NCBI RefSeq assembly: GCF_020381325.1
Contig: NZ_JAGSPI010000005.1
Coordinates: forward strand, 1-64,000
From: Providencia vermicola
GTDB taxonomy: Bacteria; Pseudomonadota; Gammaproteobacteria; Enterobacterales; Enterobacteriaceae
Reading direction: 5' to 3'
Length of the DNA: 64,000 nt
Shown: piece by piece, positions 17,947 to 26,948 of the stretch
How positions within the stretch are numbered: position 1 is the first letter of the stretch
How the letters are laid out: the number at the start of each line of letters is the position of its first letter
Program-made: the position numbers and the translations under genes
Notes under the pieces: model-generated
Seen by the model: only the letters and a program-made list of their open reading frames with translations
Database searches by the model: none
What the model was told of the DNA's origin: nothing

Positions 17947-18666
17947 ATGAAGACAATGCTAAACCTGAATACGCCTTTTTTTGAGATTGGCCCTAAAACC
18001 TACCTTTATGGTGAAGCAGCACTTGAGCTGGCACAAGCAGCAGACAGCTTATGTGAAAAATATAGTGTAGATATTATCTTTACTGCGCAATACACAGATA
18101 TTGAAAATATTGCGAAAAACACACGATTTATCAAAGTATTTGCACAGCACATGGACTGTAACGAGCCTGGCCGGGGAGTTGGAGCAGTATTACCCGAAGC
18201 GATTAAACAGGCTGGAGCTGTTGGGGTACTACTTAATCATGCAGAAAAACCGCTATCCCTCGATGTGCTAGCAAAAACAATTGTACGAGCAAAGCTGGTT
18301 GGCTTAGCAACGCTAGTCTGTGCGGGAAGTTGCGAAGAGGCGATGATGATCGCGCATTTAACCCCCAACATTATCTTAGCGGAATCACCCGCGTTGATAG
18401 GTAAAGGTATTCGAACTGAGCAAGATATGGCGGAAATTCAGAGAATTAACCAATCCATTCATGCTATTAACCCAACTATTTTAGTCTTGCATGGCGCGGG
18501 GATCAGTAATGAAAAAGATGTGTACGCAATCATTCAAGCAGGTGCAGATGCAACAGGTTCAACAAGCGGGATTATAAAAGCGGATGATCCCATTCTGATG
18601 CTGGAAAAAATGATAGCTGCGGTGAATGACGCGTGGCAGTTAAGAAATCAAGCGAATGGAGAATAA
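17947..18666 (+). CDS. Triosephosphate isomerase-family protein
   Basis: A 239-residue member of the triosephosphate isomerase fold, closer in length to short or archaeal-type TIMs than to the 255-residue glycolytic TpiA. Catalytic elements are recognisable: His in KVFAQHMDC, the catalytic-Glu region in NIILAESPALIGKG, and the phosphate-binding GADATGSTSGIIKA near the end. A second TIM in a sugar operon suggests a substrate other than glyceraldehyde-3-phosphate. In Brucella the TIM homologue EryH acts on tetrulose phosphates, so a tetrose role is a fair guess. It starts 6 bases after the preceding gene. Confidence 0.82.
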   Translation: MKTMLNLNTPFFEIGPKTYLYGEAALELAQAADSLCEKYSVDIIFTAQYTDIENIAKNTRFIKVFAQHMDCNEPGRGVGAVLPEAIKQAGAVGVLLNHAEKPLSLDVLAKTIVRAKLVGLATLVCAGSCEEAMMIAHLTPNIILAESPALIGKGIRTEQDMAEIQRINQSIHAINPTILVLHGAGISNEKDVYAIIQAGADATGSTSGIIKADDPILMLEKMIAAVNDAWQLRNQANGE

Positions 18667-18668
18667 GT

Positions 18669-19166
18669 ATGGCTGTTTTTCATAAAATAATTCCAATTGA
18701 AACAACACGAAGAGTCAGTTTTGACGACATTACGGAGAGTGTTCAAAAGTTGGTCAAAGAATCGGGTATTCAAAATGGTATGGTCAATGTCTTCTCTCAA
18801 CATACCAGTTGTAGTGTATTTATTCAGGAAGACTCTGAGGATACAACTTATTGGAATACCCCATTGATTCTACAGGATATGTTGAATGTTTTCGAAAAAG
18901 TGATCCCAACTTGCCAATATGAAACCCAGTATCTGCATCCAGGGCCTATTCATATGGAAAATGCGCAGAAGTTGCGTGATGAAAAACCTGAATGGTTGCT
19001 AAACACGGATGGGCACCTGCGCTCCGTGCTACTAGGGCGTTCGGAAACAATTCCATTGCTGGATGGGGCGATGACACTTGGGGAGTTTGGTCGGATTTAC
19101 TTTTCAGATATGGATCAAACTCGTGAGCGTAGTCGTATTGTACGAGTGCAGATTATTGGCGAATAA
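18669..19166 (+). CDS. YjbQ/UPF0047-family protein
   Basis: A 165-residue protein of the YjbQ family (Pfam UPF0047), about 25 residues longer than E. coli YjbQ. The family signature is visible: VNVFSQHTSCSVFIQEDSED near residue 45, a His-rich YLHPGPIH, and the C-terminal SRIVRVQIIGE. E. coli YjbQ has weak thiamine-phosphate-synthase activity, but its true role is unsettled. The ATG at 18669 is 2 bases after the previous stop with a GGAG site, so it is tightly coupled to the isomerase gene. A function in this sugar pathway is inferred from the operon only. Confidence 0.85.
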   Translation: MAVFHKIIPIETTRRVSFDDITESVQKLVKESGIQNGMVNVFSQHTSCSVFIQEDSEDTTYWNTPLILQDMLNVFEKVIPTCQYETQYLHPGPIHMENAQKLRDEKPEWLLNTDGHLRSVLLGRSETIPLLDGAMTLGEFGRIYFSDMDQTRERSRIVRVQIIGE

Positions 19167-19199
19167 CGATTAGATAGAACAAATAAGAAGGAATACACT

Positions 19200-19976
19200 A
19201 TGGGTATTTTAGAGAAAATGCGTTTAGATGGCAAAAAAATTTTTGTTACTGGAGGCGCTCGCGGCATAGGCAAGCGCTTGGCGATTGCGTTATCTGAGGC
19301 GGGAGCTGATGTGGCTATCGTTGATGTTGATTTAGCGGAAGCACAAAAAACGGCATTAGAAATTGCAAAAGCCAATAATAATAAAACTATCGCGATTCGC
19401 ACTGATATTACTCAGCCTGCTGACGTCAATGAAATGATTGAAACTATTTTACGTGAATTTGGCCGTATTGATGTGGCTTTTTGTAATGCAGGTATTGGTC
19501 ACACCGTCCCTGTTGAAGAAGATACACTTGAGGATTGGCATCGTGTGATTAATGTGAATTTAAATGGGACATTTTTAACTGCACAAGCGGCGGCAAAAGT
19601 GATGTTAAAACAAGGTGGTGGTTCCATTATTAATACTGCGTCTATGTCAGCACACATTACCAATATTCCGCAAAAAGAATGCTCTTATGCCGCATCTAAG
19701 GCGGGTGTCATTGCGATGTCGCGCAATATGGCGGTTGAATGGGCAGATAGAAATGTTCGAGTGAATACCATTAGTCCAGGTTATATGGCAACCGAAATGA
19801 CATTAAATGATCCCAATTTAGCACCATTAATTAAAGAATGGGAACAGCTTATCCCTGTACATCGTATGGGTAAACCTGAAGAGTTAGAAGCACTTGCAGT
19901 GTATTTGGCGGGGGATATGAGCTCCTATACCACAGGTGCAGATTTCCGTGTCGATGGGGCATATACCTGCTTCTAA
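19200..19976 (+). CDS. SDR-family oxidoreductase, probable polyol/sugar dehydrogenase
   Basis: A classical short-chain dehydrogenase of 258 residues. It has the cofactor motif TGGARGIG at about residues 18-25, NAG near residue 97, catalytic Ser in NTASMSAHI and Tyr-Lys in YAASK, and ends DFRVDGAYTCF. An Asp in VDVDLA after the second strand suggests NAD rather than NADP. In an operon with an RbtT-type polyol transporter and FGGY kinase, oxidation of a polyol to a ketose, as for ribitol dehydrogenase RbtD, is the likely role. AAGAAGGAA precedes the ATG. Confidence 0.87.
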   Translation: MGILEKMRLDGKKIFVTGGARGIGKRLAIALSEAGADVAIVDVDLAEAQKTALEIAKANNNKTIAIRTDITQPADVNEMIETILREFGRIDVAFCNAGIGHTVPVEEDTLEDWHRVINVNLNGTFLTAQAAAKVMLKQGGGSIINTASMSAHITNIPQKECSYAASKAGVIAMSRNMAVEWADRNVRVNTISPGYMATEMTLNDPNLAPLIKEWEQLIPVHRMGKPEELEALAVYLAGDMSSYTTGADFRVDGAYTCF

Positions 19977-20150
19977 GATAAACACTTATCAATATTAATA
20001 TTCCAATAAAAAACATAATCTAATGGGGTTATATCGGGATGCTTTTGCCTAAAACCCCATGAATAGACAATTTTATTGTTAATTGAGCCTTTAATCCGAA
20101 CATGAAGTACAAACCAAAATATTTAAAAGAATAATTCAATGAGGTTTGAA

Positions 20151-21425
20151 ATGAATCAGAATAATAAGCACAACGTTCTCGACAAAATAGGCATTCCCAG
20201 CTCACTCTCATGGGGGTATTTAGGTGTATTAATCTTTATGATTGGTAATGGAGTCGAAATTGGCTGGTTAAGCCCTTATTTAATTGATAACGGCTTGACA
20301 ATTCAGCAAGTCTCTACGCTGTTTGCCATCTATGGTGTGACCGTTGCATTGTCATCGTGGTTTGCGGGGGTATTTTTCGAAACCTTCGGTGCAAAACGCA
20401 CCATGTTTATTGGCACATTGGCTTGTCTCGTGGGTATTACAGGCTTTATTGCCCTTGGCCTAAAAGAAATGTCATATTCTATCTTATTGTTAATGCAGGC
20501 AATTAAAGGGTTTGGCTATCCGTTATTTGCTTATGCATTTTCGGTGTGGATAGCATATCGCAGCCCAAGAAATAAACTCAGTACTGCCTATGGTTGGTTC
20601 TATTTTATGTTTTCCGGCGGCATGCAGGTATTAGCGACATTCTATGCAACATGGGCAGTAACAGAATTAGGAAATATTAATACGCTTTGGACAACGTTGG
20701 CCTTTATTATTGTCGGTGCATTCTTTGCGTTAAGTTTAAATAAAGATGACATTAAACCCGAAAGCCAAAGAACAACATCGGAAAAAGTCCAAGAAGTATT
20801 AAAAGGGTTAACCATCGTTAAGCAACATCCTAAATTGTTTATCGCCTGTATATTGCGAATCATAAACTCATTATCACAATACGCATTCCCTGTTTATCTA
20901 CCGATTTATATGATTGAGCAAGGCTTCACCACAACGGAATGGTTGAGTATTTGGGGCGCTGCATTTACCAGTAACATTATTTTTAACCTTGTTTGGGGGA
21001 TCACAGGTGATAAGTTCGGACATAAAAGAACCATCATCTGGTGTGGTGGTGTATTAACAGGAGTGAGTATGCTGCTTCTATTCTATGCACCGCAATTTGT
21101 TGGCGCAAACTACGTGGTTGTTCTTATGTTATCGATGGTTTGGGGAGCAGGGGTTGCGGGTTATATTCCATTAGATGCTATGTCAGCTAATATGGTGGAA
21201 AAAGATAAAGGCGCAATCATGTCCGTATTGAATTTAGGTACAGGGCTTTCTGTGGTTATAGGGCCTGCAATAGTTGGTTTATTTATTCACCTAATCGGGC
21301 CAAGCGGCGTGACTTGGTTGGTGGCAGGTTTGTATTTTGTTGGGGCGTTAATTACCAATTTCCTTGATGAGCCTGTTAAAAAACATGTTCAAGTGATAGA
21401 TAATAAAAAATTAATTAACGAATAA
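20151..21425 (+). CDS. MFS polyol transporter (RbtT/DalT-like)
   Basis: A 424-residue, 12-helix major-facilitator permease. It strongly resembles the Klebsiella ribitol and D-arabitol transporters RbtT/DalT: NVLDKIGIPSSLSWGYLGVL, FFETFGAKRTMF, IKGFGYPLFAYAFSVW and AIMSVLNLGTGLSVVIGPA. The ATG at 20151 has GAGG 6 bases before it; an ATG at 20139 overlaps that site and is rejected. A hairpin with ATGGGGTT / AACCCCAT arms (20023-20060) sits in the 174-bp gap after the SDR gene and may tune its expression. It should import the polyol metabolised by this locus. Confidence 0.9.
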   Translation: MNQNNKHNVLDKIGIPSSLSWGYLGVLIFMIGNGVEIGWLSPYLIDNGLTIQQVSTLFAIYGVTVALSSWFAGVFFETFGAKRTMFIGTLACLVGITGFIALGLKEMSYSILLLMQAIKGFGYPLFAYAFSVWIAYRSPRNKLSTAYGWFYFMFSGGMQVLATFYATWAVTELGNINTLWTTLAFIIVGAFFALSLNKDDIKPESQRTTSEKVQEVLKGLTIVKQHPKLFIACILRIINSLSQYAFPVYLPIYMIEQGFTTTEWLSIWGAAFTSNIIFNLVWGITGDKFGHKRTIIWCGGVLTGVSMLLLFYAPQFVGANYVVVLMLSMVWGAGVAGYIPLDAMSANMVEKDKGAIMSVLNLGTGLSVVIGPAIVGLFIHLIGPSGVTWLVAGLYFVGALITNFLDEPVKKHVQVIDNKKLINE

Positions 21426-21447
21426 ATTACAGCATACTTAATATAGT

Positions 21448-21476
21448 AAAAAGGCAACGGTTAAGTTGCCTTTTTT
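21448..21476. terminator. Bidirectional terminator after the transporter
   Basis: Perfect 11-bp stem AAAAAGGCAAC / GTTGCCTTTTT with a 6-base loop and T run. It separates the sugar operon from convergent yoaB. Confidence 0.88.
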
Positions 21477-21478
21477 GA

Positions 21479-21826
21479 TCAGTCAATTGCCGCAACAACT
21501 TTGATTTCAACCTTATATTCAGGTTTCATCAACAGAGCTTGAACAGTGCAGCGAACGGGGGCGCTACCTGCAACAACCCACGCGTCCCATGCTTGGTTCA
21601 TACCCGCAAAATCGGCTTTATCCGCTAGAAAAATAGTGGCATCTAGAATTTTACTTTTATCAGAACCGACACGCTCTAACATCACATCAATCGCGGCAAG
21701 TGTGTTAGCGGTTTGAGCGACAATATCAGCATCCAAATTTTCGGGAACACTGGTGTAATAAATCACATTATTGTGAATAACTGCTTCAGACCAACGATTA
21801 TCGGGGTCAATACGTTTAATAGTCAT
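21479..21826 (-). CDS. yoaB: RidA-family protein YoaB
   Basis: A 115-residue member of the YjgF/RidA family, which deaminates reactive enamine/imine intermediates. It matches E. coli YoaB nearly residue for residue (MTIKRIDPDNRWSEAVIHNN; LDATIFLADKADFAGMN; SAPVRCTVQALL with the conserved RidA arginine). It is divergent from yoaA with a 151-bp gap, the same order as in E. coli. The ATG follows a TAAGGAAT site. Confidence 0.94.
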   Translation of the reverse strand: MTIKRIDPDNRWSEAVIHNNVIYYTSVPENLDADIVAQTANTLAAIDVMLERVGSDKSKILDATIFLADKADFAGMNQAWDAWVVAGSAPVRCTVQALLMKPEYKVEIKVVAAID

Positions 21827-21977
21827 AATTATTCCTTATTATTTATTCTGTTCAAGGATAACAGCTTGCGAGTGGGATGAAAATCGCTTGATCACTGAAA
21901 CTACAATTAGAACAGCACAGAGCCATAACTCATGGTAAAGTGAGCGTCTTATCTTTACTAATGAATAGGTTTCTGTA

Positions 21978-23900
21978 GTGCGCGACGACTTTTCCTCTGA
22001 CGGCTTTTTGGCTAAAACAATTTCAGGTTTTCAACCTCGCGCTGCACAGGTGACAATGTCTAATGCAGTCACTGAAGCTATTGAACAAAAACAGGTTTTA
22101 GTTGCAGAAGCAGGGACTGGAACAGGGAAAACTTACGCGTATTTAGTGCCTGCGCTAAGAAGTGGCAAAAAAGTGATTGTTTCTACGGGCTCAAAAGCAC
22201 TGCAAGACCAACTTTATCATCGTGACCTGCCAACCATTATTAATGCCATGAATTATACTGGGCGCACGGCGTTACTTAAAGGGCGCTCGAACTACTTGTG
22301 TTTAGAACGATTAGACCAGCAATCATTAGGTGGTGGGAGTTTAGAACCTGAAATTTTATCAGCCGTTGTACGATTACGCAGTTGGTCTATCGAATCAGAG
22401 CTAGGTGATACCAGTACTTGCCATGATATTGCAGAAGACAGCCCCGTATGGCCTTTAGTGACGAGCACCAATGATAACTGCCTTGGCAGTGACTGCCCTC
22501 GTTATCAAGAATGCTTTGTGTTAAAAGCGCGCCGTAAAGCCTTGGAAGCGGATGTTGTGGTTGTTAACCATCACCTGTTTATGGCTGATCGCGTCGTTAA
22601 AGACACCGGTTTTGGCGAGTTGATCCCAGAAGCTGAAGTCATGATTTTTGACGAAGCCCACCAAATTCCTGATATTGCTAGTCAATATTTTGGCCAGCAG
22701 CTGAGTAGCCGCCAACTACTCGACCTTGCTCGCGATATGATAATGGCCTATCGCACGGAACTAAAAGACCAGGTCCAACTGCAAAAAAGTGCCGATAGGC
22801 TAACACAGAGTACTTTAGATTTCCGTTTGAATCTGGGGGAAAACAGCTTCCGTGGAAATCTGCGTGATTTGTTAAAGCTAAATGAAGTCCAGCGAGCTCT
22901 AACACTACTCGATGATTCTTTGGAACTTTGCTATGAAGTCATCAAAACCTCGTTAGGGCGTTCCCAAAGTTTAGATTCTATCTTTGAACGTGTTACCGTT
23001 TATCGTAATCGTTTGAATCGATTAAAAGATGTCACAATTCCAGGTTACAGTTATTGGTTTGAAAGTTATGGGCGTCACTTTTTATTGGCGTTAACGCCAC
23101 TTACCGTTGCAGATAAATTCAGCGAAATGATAGCGAGTACGCCAGCGAGCTGGGTATTTACCTCTGCAACGCTGTCTGTGAATGAAAAATTGAGCCACTT
23201 TACTGACCGTTTAGGGCTCACTAAAGCGAAAACGTTGTTGTTAGCTAGCCCCTTTGACTACGAAAGCCAAACGATGTTGTGTGTCCCGCGTTTTTTACCT
23301 GAACCAAATCAACGGGGAATTGCACAGAAACTAGCAACAATGTTGCGGCCACTCATCGAGAAAAATCAGGGACGCTGTTTTTTCCTCTGTACGTCTCACT
23401 TAATGATGCGAGAGCTGGCTGAGGAATTTAAAGCCTCGTTGACTTTGCCCGTTATGGTGCAAGGGGAAAGCAGTAAAAACAAACTACTTGCACAGTTTAT
23501 TGCGGCAGGCAATGCAGTCTTAGTCGCAACGAGTAGCTTCTGGGAAGGTGTCGATGTGCGCGGCGATGAGTTAACCTGTGTGATTATCGATAAACTGCCT
23601 TTTACTGCGCCAGATGACCCGCTTTTAAGAGCACGTATTGAGGATTGTGAGCTAAGAGGCGGTGATCCGTTTGCGGATGTGCAGTTGCCAGATGCGGTGA
23701 TCACGTTGAAACAAGGAGTGGGGCGTTTGATTCGTGATACCAGTGACTACGGTGTAATCGTGATTTGTGATAATCGCTTAGTAACGCGCCCTTATGGTGA
23801 AGTGTTTTTGCGTAGCTTGCCGCCTTCGCCACGAACACGCAGTCTAACCAAAGCGATAAATTTTCTAGCAGAAAAAAGCGCGCTAGCAGCCGAGAAATAA
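21978..23900 (+). CDS. yoaA: DinG/XPD-family ATP-dependent DNA helicase YoaA
   Basis: A 640-residue superfamily 2 helicase with an iron-sulfur cluster. Walker A AEAGTGTGKTYAY is at about residues 38-50, and the DEAH box is in MIFDEAHQIPD. Four cluster Cys are visible (SNYLCLERL, NDNCLGSDCPRYQEC). The C-terminal motif VGRLIRDTSD is present. E. coli YoaA works with the HolC (chi) subunit of DNA polymerase III in replication-fork repair. The start is GTG at 21978, since MRDDFSSDGFLAKTI aligns with the E. coli start. Confidence 0.95.
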   Translation: MRDDFSSDGFLAKTISGFQPRAAQVTMSNAVTEAIEQKQVLVAEAGTGTGKTYAYLVPALRSGKKVIVSTGSKALQDQLYHRDLPTIINAMNYTGRTALLKGRSNYLCLERLDQQSLGGGSLEPEILSAVVRLRSWSIESELGDTSTCHDIAEDSPVWPLVTSTNDNCLGSDCPRYQECFVLKARRKALEADVVVVNHHLFMADRVVKDTGFGELIPEAEVMIFDEAHQIPDIASQYFGQQLSSRQLLDLARDMIMAYRTELKDQVQLQKSADRLTQSTLDFRLNLGENSFRGNLRDLLKLNEVQRALTLLDDSLELCYEVIKTSLGRSQSLDSIFERVTVYRNRLNRLKDVTIPGYSYWFESYGRHFLLALTPLTVADKFSEMIASTPASWVFTSATLSVNEKLSHFTDRLGLTKAKTLLLASPFDYESQTMLCVPRFLPEPNQRGIAQKLATMLRPLIEKNQGRCFFLCTSHLMMRELAEEFKASLTLPVMVQGESSKNKLLAQFIAAGNAVLVATSSFWEGVDVRGDELTCVIIDKLPFTAPDDPLLRARIEDCELRGGDPFADVQLPDAVITLKQGVGRLIRDTSDYGVIVICDNRLVTRPYGEVFLRSLPPSPRTRSLTKAINFLAEKSALAAEK

Positions 23901-23990
23901 CTGTGTGTTTTTCTGCAATCCTATCGGCGGTTTATGCTACTATAAGCCGCATCTTTCAATTGAAATCTGTTAATTTGCCGGAGTTTAGGC

Positions 23991-24689
23991 ATGTCGAGTC
24001 GTATTCTTGCTGTCGATACAGCAACTGAAGCCTGTTCTGTCGCACTATTATGTGGTGACGACATTATCTCACGTTTTGCTATTTCACCTCGTGAACACAC
24101 GCAAAAAGTTTTACCAATGGTAGAGGAAGTGTTAACTGAAGCGGGGGTCACGCTAAATCAACTGGATGCGTTAGCTTTTGGCCGCGGACCAGGAAGTTTT
24201 ACTGGGGTACGTATTGGGGTAGGTATCGCTCAAGGCTTAGCATTAGGGGCAGATTTACCAATGATTGGCGTGTCATCATTGATGGCGTTGGCGCAAGGTG
24301 TATTCCGCACAACCTGTCAATCAAACGTGCTGGTGGCGATAGATGCCCGTATGTCTGAAATTTATTGCGCGCAATATTCACGTACTGCTGAAGGTGTTTG
24401 GCAAGGCGAAGAGACTGAAGCTGTCTTATTACCTGATGATTTTAAAACTAGATTTGCAGGTATTTCAGGGCAATGGAGTTATGCAGGCACTGGCTGGGAA
24501 GCATACCCATCCTTACTCAGTGGTGATGAGCCCATTAAGGACAGCCAAATAACATTGCCTGATGCTCAAGACATGTTACCGATTGCAGCACAATTATGGC
24601 TTCAAGGTAAAACAGTTGCCGTTGAGAATGTGGAACCGACCTATTTACGTAATGAAGTGACGTGGAAAAAACTTCCAGGTCGTGAATGA
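23991..24689 (+). CDS. tsaB: tRNA threonylcarbamoyladenosine biosynthesis protein TsaB
   Basis: A 232-residue ASKHA-fold protein that forms the t6A37 tRNA-modifying complex with TsaD and TsaE. It has N-terminal [16 protein letters not shown] and the conserved [20 protein letters not shown]. Length and sequence match E. coli TsaB (YeaZ). The ATG at 23991 has a CGGAG site. The order yoaA-tsaB-yeaY is the enterobacterial one. Confidence 0.95.
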   Translation: MSSRILAVDTATEACSVALLCGDDIISRFAISPREHTQKVLPMVEEVLTEAGVTLNQLDALAFGRGPGSFTGVRIGVGIAQGLALGADLPMIGVSSLMALAQGVFRTTCQSNVLVAIDARMSEIYCAQYSRTAEGVWQGEETEAVLLPDDFKTRFAGISGQWSYAGTGWEAYPSLLSGDEPIKDSQITLPDAQDMLPIAAQLWLQGKTVAVENVEPTYLRNEVTWKKLPGRE

Positions 24690-24716
24690 GTCTAACGACG
24701 ACACGACCAAAATAAT

Positions 24717-24746
24717 AGGCTATTTTTTAACAGATAGCCTTTTTTA
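24717..24746 (+). terminator. tsaB terminator
   Basis: Stem AGGCTAT / ATAGCCT (24717-24723, 24734-24740) followed by six T bases, 28 bp after tsaB. Confidence 0.75.
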
Positions 24747-24903
24747 ATGCATAAAAAACACATCGAATCATTCATAAAGATAGGATATGATTAATAAGTA
24801 TCCTATTTATATCTAACCGATTTAACATATCGTGTCTTCTTTGCTACAGACTATTTTAAACCGTATGACCTGAATTTATACTGTTGCTAATCGGAGGTAG
24901 TCT

Positions 24904-25500
24904 ATGAACATTGAATTGAACTGCCGTAATGTACTGAAAAGCCTGTTTGTTGCCAGCGTATTAACATTAACTGGGTGCGTTTCTATACCTGCATCAATCC
25001 AAGGGTCAGTTCAAAATCCCGCTGATAGCTTAACATCCATTCAAAATGCCCCTGAAATGTATATTGGTCAGGAAGCACGTTTTGGCGGTAAAGTCCTCGC
25101 AGTAGCGAATGAGCCTACACGGACACGTTTAGAAATCGCGGTGATGGCACTGAGCAAATACGATGCGGCACCAGAACTCAATGCGCCGTCAGTTGGGCGT
25201 ATCTATGCCTATATTAACGGTTTTCGTGAGCCAAGTGACTTTACGAACCGCTATGTGACTGTTGTTGGGAAAGTGACGGGAGAACAGCAGGGGAAAGTTG
25301 GGCAAGTTCCTTATAAATATGTGACGCTTGATGTTACCGGTTTTCAACGCTGGAATGTCGCGCAAAGTGTGATGATCCCGCCATCAGGCCCATGGGGTTA
25401 TGGCTATTATGGCGATCCATACTACTATAACCACCCATGGGGTTATGGTTACGGCTACCCAGGTGGCCCCGCACAAGTCCATACTTATCTCACTGAATAA
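24904..25500 (+). CDS. yeaY: Slp-family outer-membrane lipoprotein YeaY
   Basis: A 198-residue lipoprotein. The signal peptide has lipobox LTGC (Cys at about residue 25). The body matches the Slp/YeaY family (YIGQEARFGGKVLAV; RIYAYINGFREPSDF; YKYVTLDVTGFQRWNV). The C-terminus is Gly/Tyr/Pro-rich (WGYGYYGDPYYYNHPWGYGY) before HTYLTE. It lies between tsaB and fadD as in E. coli, although here an SDR gene is inserted before fadD. The function is unknown; Slp proteins are linked to starvation and acid stress. CGGAGG precedes the ATG. Confidence 0.92.
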   Translation: MNIELNCRNVLKSLFVASVLTLTGCVSIPASIQGSVQNPADSLTSIQNAPEMYIGQEARFGGKVLAVANEPTRTRLEIAVMALSKYDAAPELNAPSVGRIYAYINGFREPSDFTNRYVTVVGKVTGEQQGKVGQVPYKYVTLDVTGFQRWNVAQSVMIPPSGPWGYGYYGDPYYYNHPWGYGYGYPGGPAQVHTYLTE

Positions 25501-25515
25501 CCAAGGGTATTCCCA

Positions 25516-25546
25516 AAGCTGGCATAGAGGTACAATATGCCAGCTT
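25516..25546 (+). terminator. Hairpin after yeaY
   Basis: Perfect 11-bp stem AAGCTGGCATA / TATGCCAGCTT with a 9-base loop. Only a short T-poor tail follows, so termination is probable rather than certain. Confidence 0.55.
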
Positions 25547-25679
25547 AATTCACCTCTTTCGGAAAAATAATAATAACAATGTGATAAATATAGTTGTTAT
25601 TGTTGGCATTTCAGGTTTTCTCTTTAATAATGCTCTTTATCTGTGGGGGGTAAAGATCTGTGTATCTGTGGGAGAAAAA

Positions 25680-26555
25680 ATGCAGAAAGTCTTCGTTGCT
25701 GGTGCAACAGGGTATTTAGGCCAGTACCTTGTTTGTGAATTGAAGCGCCAAGGGTATTGGGTTAGAGCATTAGTGAGAAATACAGCTCAGGTAAATTTAG
25801 TGACGGCGGCGGATGATATCGTTGTAGGACAAGTGACCGAGCCGACAACATTGATGAATGTGGCTGACGGGATGGATATTGTGATCAGCACTGTGGGCAT
25901 AACAAGGCAAAAAGATGGTATGACCTACATGGATGTGGACTACCAAGGTAATTCAAATCTGTTACGAGAAGCGGAGCGTTCCGCAGTTCAACATTTCGTT
26001 TATGTGTCTGCCATTGATGGTGACAAACATCAGGATTTAAAAATCTTCCAAGCAAAAGAGCGATTTGTTAATGAGCTAAAACGTTCAACAATCGCGTCGA
26101 CGGTTATTCGACCAAATGGTTACTTCAGTGATATGCGCGATTTTCTTAACATGGCAGCATCAGGGCGCATATACTTGTTTGGTGATGGTAAGGTTAAAAT
26201 TAACCCGATATCTGGTAGGGATTTGGCCGAATTTATTGTCAGTGGACTATCACAACCACAAAATACGCTCTCTGTTGGAGGGCCAGAAATCCTCTCATTG
26301 AATGAAATAAGCCAAATAGCGGCTCAGGCACTAAACAGAGAGATTAAAATCAAATATTTGCCTGATTGGATACGAAAAGCCACGATTATACTTGCTAGAC
26401 GATTAACAAGTCAGAAAACATACGGCCCCATTGAGTTCTTTTTGACCTTTATGGGGGAAAGCCATATAGGCCAACAAGTGGGTTCAGACCGGCTGAGTGA
26501 TTTTTATCAAGAAGAAGCGAAGAAATTACCCAATCGTAAGAAAAAGAATGCATGA
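25680..26555 (+). CDS. NAD(P)-binding SDR-family protein (atypical, NmrA/YbjT-like)
   Basis: A 291-residue extended/atypical short-chain dehydrogenase fold. The N-terminal KVFVAGATGYLGQYLV is the GxxGxxG dinucleotide motif. The pattern VISTVGITRQKDGMTYMDVD, HFVYVSAIDG and VIRPNGYFSDM is typical of NmrA-like proteins. The ATG at 25680 follows GGGAG; the reading frame upstream to 25581 is unlikely to be translated. It sits between yeaY and fadD, which are neighbours in E. coli, so it is an insertion here. Substrate unknown. Confidence 0.85.
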   Translation: MQKVFVAGATGYLGQYLVCELKRQGYWVRALVRNTAQVNLVTAADDIVVGQVTEPTTLMNVADGMDIVISTVGITRQKDGMTYMDVDYQGNSNLLREAERSAVQHFVYVSAIDGDKHQDLKIFQAKERFVNELKRSTIASTVIRPNGYFSDMRDFLNMAASGRIYLFGDGKVKINPISGRDLAEFIVSGLSQPQNTLSVGGPEILSLNEISQIAAQALNREIKIKYLPDWIRKATIILARRLTSQKTYGPIEFFLTFMGESHIGQQVGSDRLSDFYQEEAKKLPNRKKKNA

Positions 26556-26728
26556 TCCCTTTCGTTTATTATTTGTTGGGTGTTATCTATCGATTAGCAT
26601 TAGATATAAATACGTAAAAAGTGATTTAAATAATATTTTATTCCTCATTCACCTATGAATCTGCGCTTACAAGCTGAATTGATTGCAGAATTTTCTGAAC
26701 ACATCTCCAAAATTAGCCAAGATCAGTG

Positions 26729-26811
26729 TATAATTAGGCATAACTTATACAGATTTACATCTGGTTAACGAAATTTAAGAAAGCAGGGCGGCGTATGTCG
26801 CCTTGTTTTTT
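26729..26811 (+). ncRNA. Candidate small RNA between the SDR gene and fadD
   Basis: A consensus -10 TATAAT (26729-26734) is followed by about 70 bases of non-coding sequence. This holds one perfect hairpin, CAGAT / ATCTG (26750-26763), and a terminator: stem CAGGGCG / CGCCTTG (26784-26790, 26799-26805) with six T bases to 26811. A promoter, two stem-loops and an intrinsic terminator in a gene gap fit a short RNA of about 70 nt, starting near 26741. No good -35 was found and no family is recognised. It could instead be a terminated fadD leader. Confidence 0.4.
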
Positions 26812-26852
26812 CTTGAAGGAACAAAATTTATTTAGTGATAGACCTCTCAACC

Positions 26853-26889
26853 TTGACATTGTCTGTTTTTCAAACTGGTACAATGAGTT
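26853..26889 (+). promoter_or_regulatory. fadD promoter with FadR-like operator
   Basis: TTGACA (26853-26858) and TACAAT (26879-26884) could be -35 and -10, although the 20-bp spacer is long. AACTGGTACAATGAGTT (26873-26889) resembles the FadR operator (ACTGGT with a symmetric AGT half) and overlaps the -10. FadR repression of fadD is established in E. coli; here it is inferred. Confidence 0.55.
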
Positions 26890-26948
26890 AATAATTTGTT
26901 AAAAGAGATGTTGGGTACAATAACTTCACTAAATTTAGGAGCAACATT

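Noticed and set aside
17947-18666. The housekeeping triosephosphate isomerase tpiA
   Set aside because: It is shorter than enterobacterial TpiA, diverged, and sits in a LacI-controlled sugar operon, so it is a paralogue.
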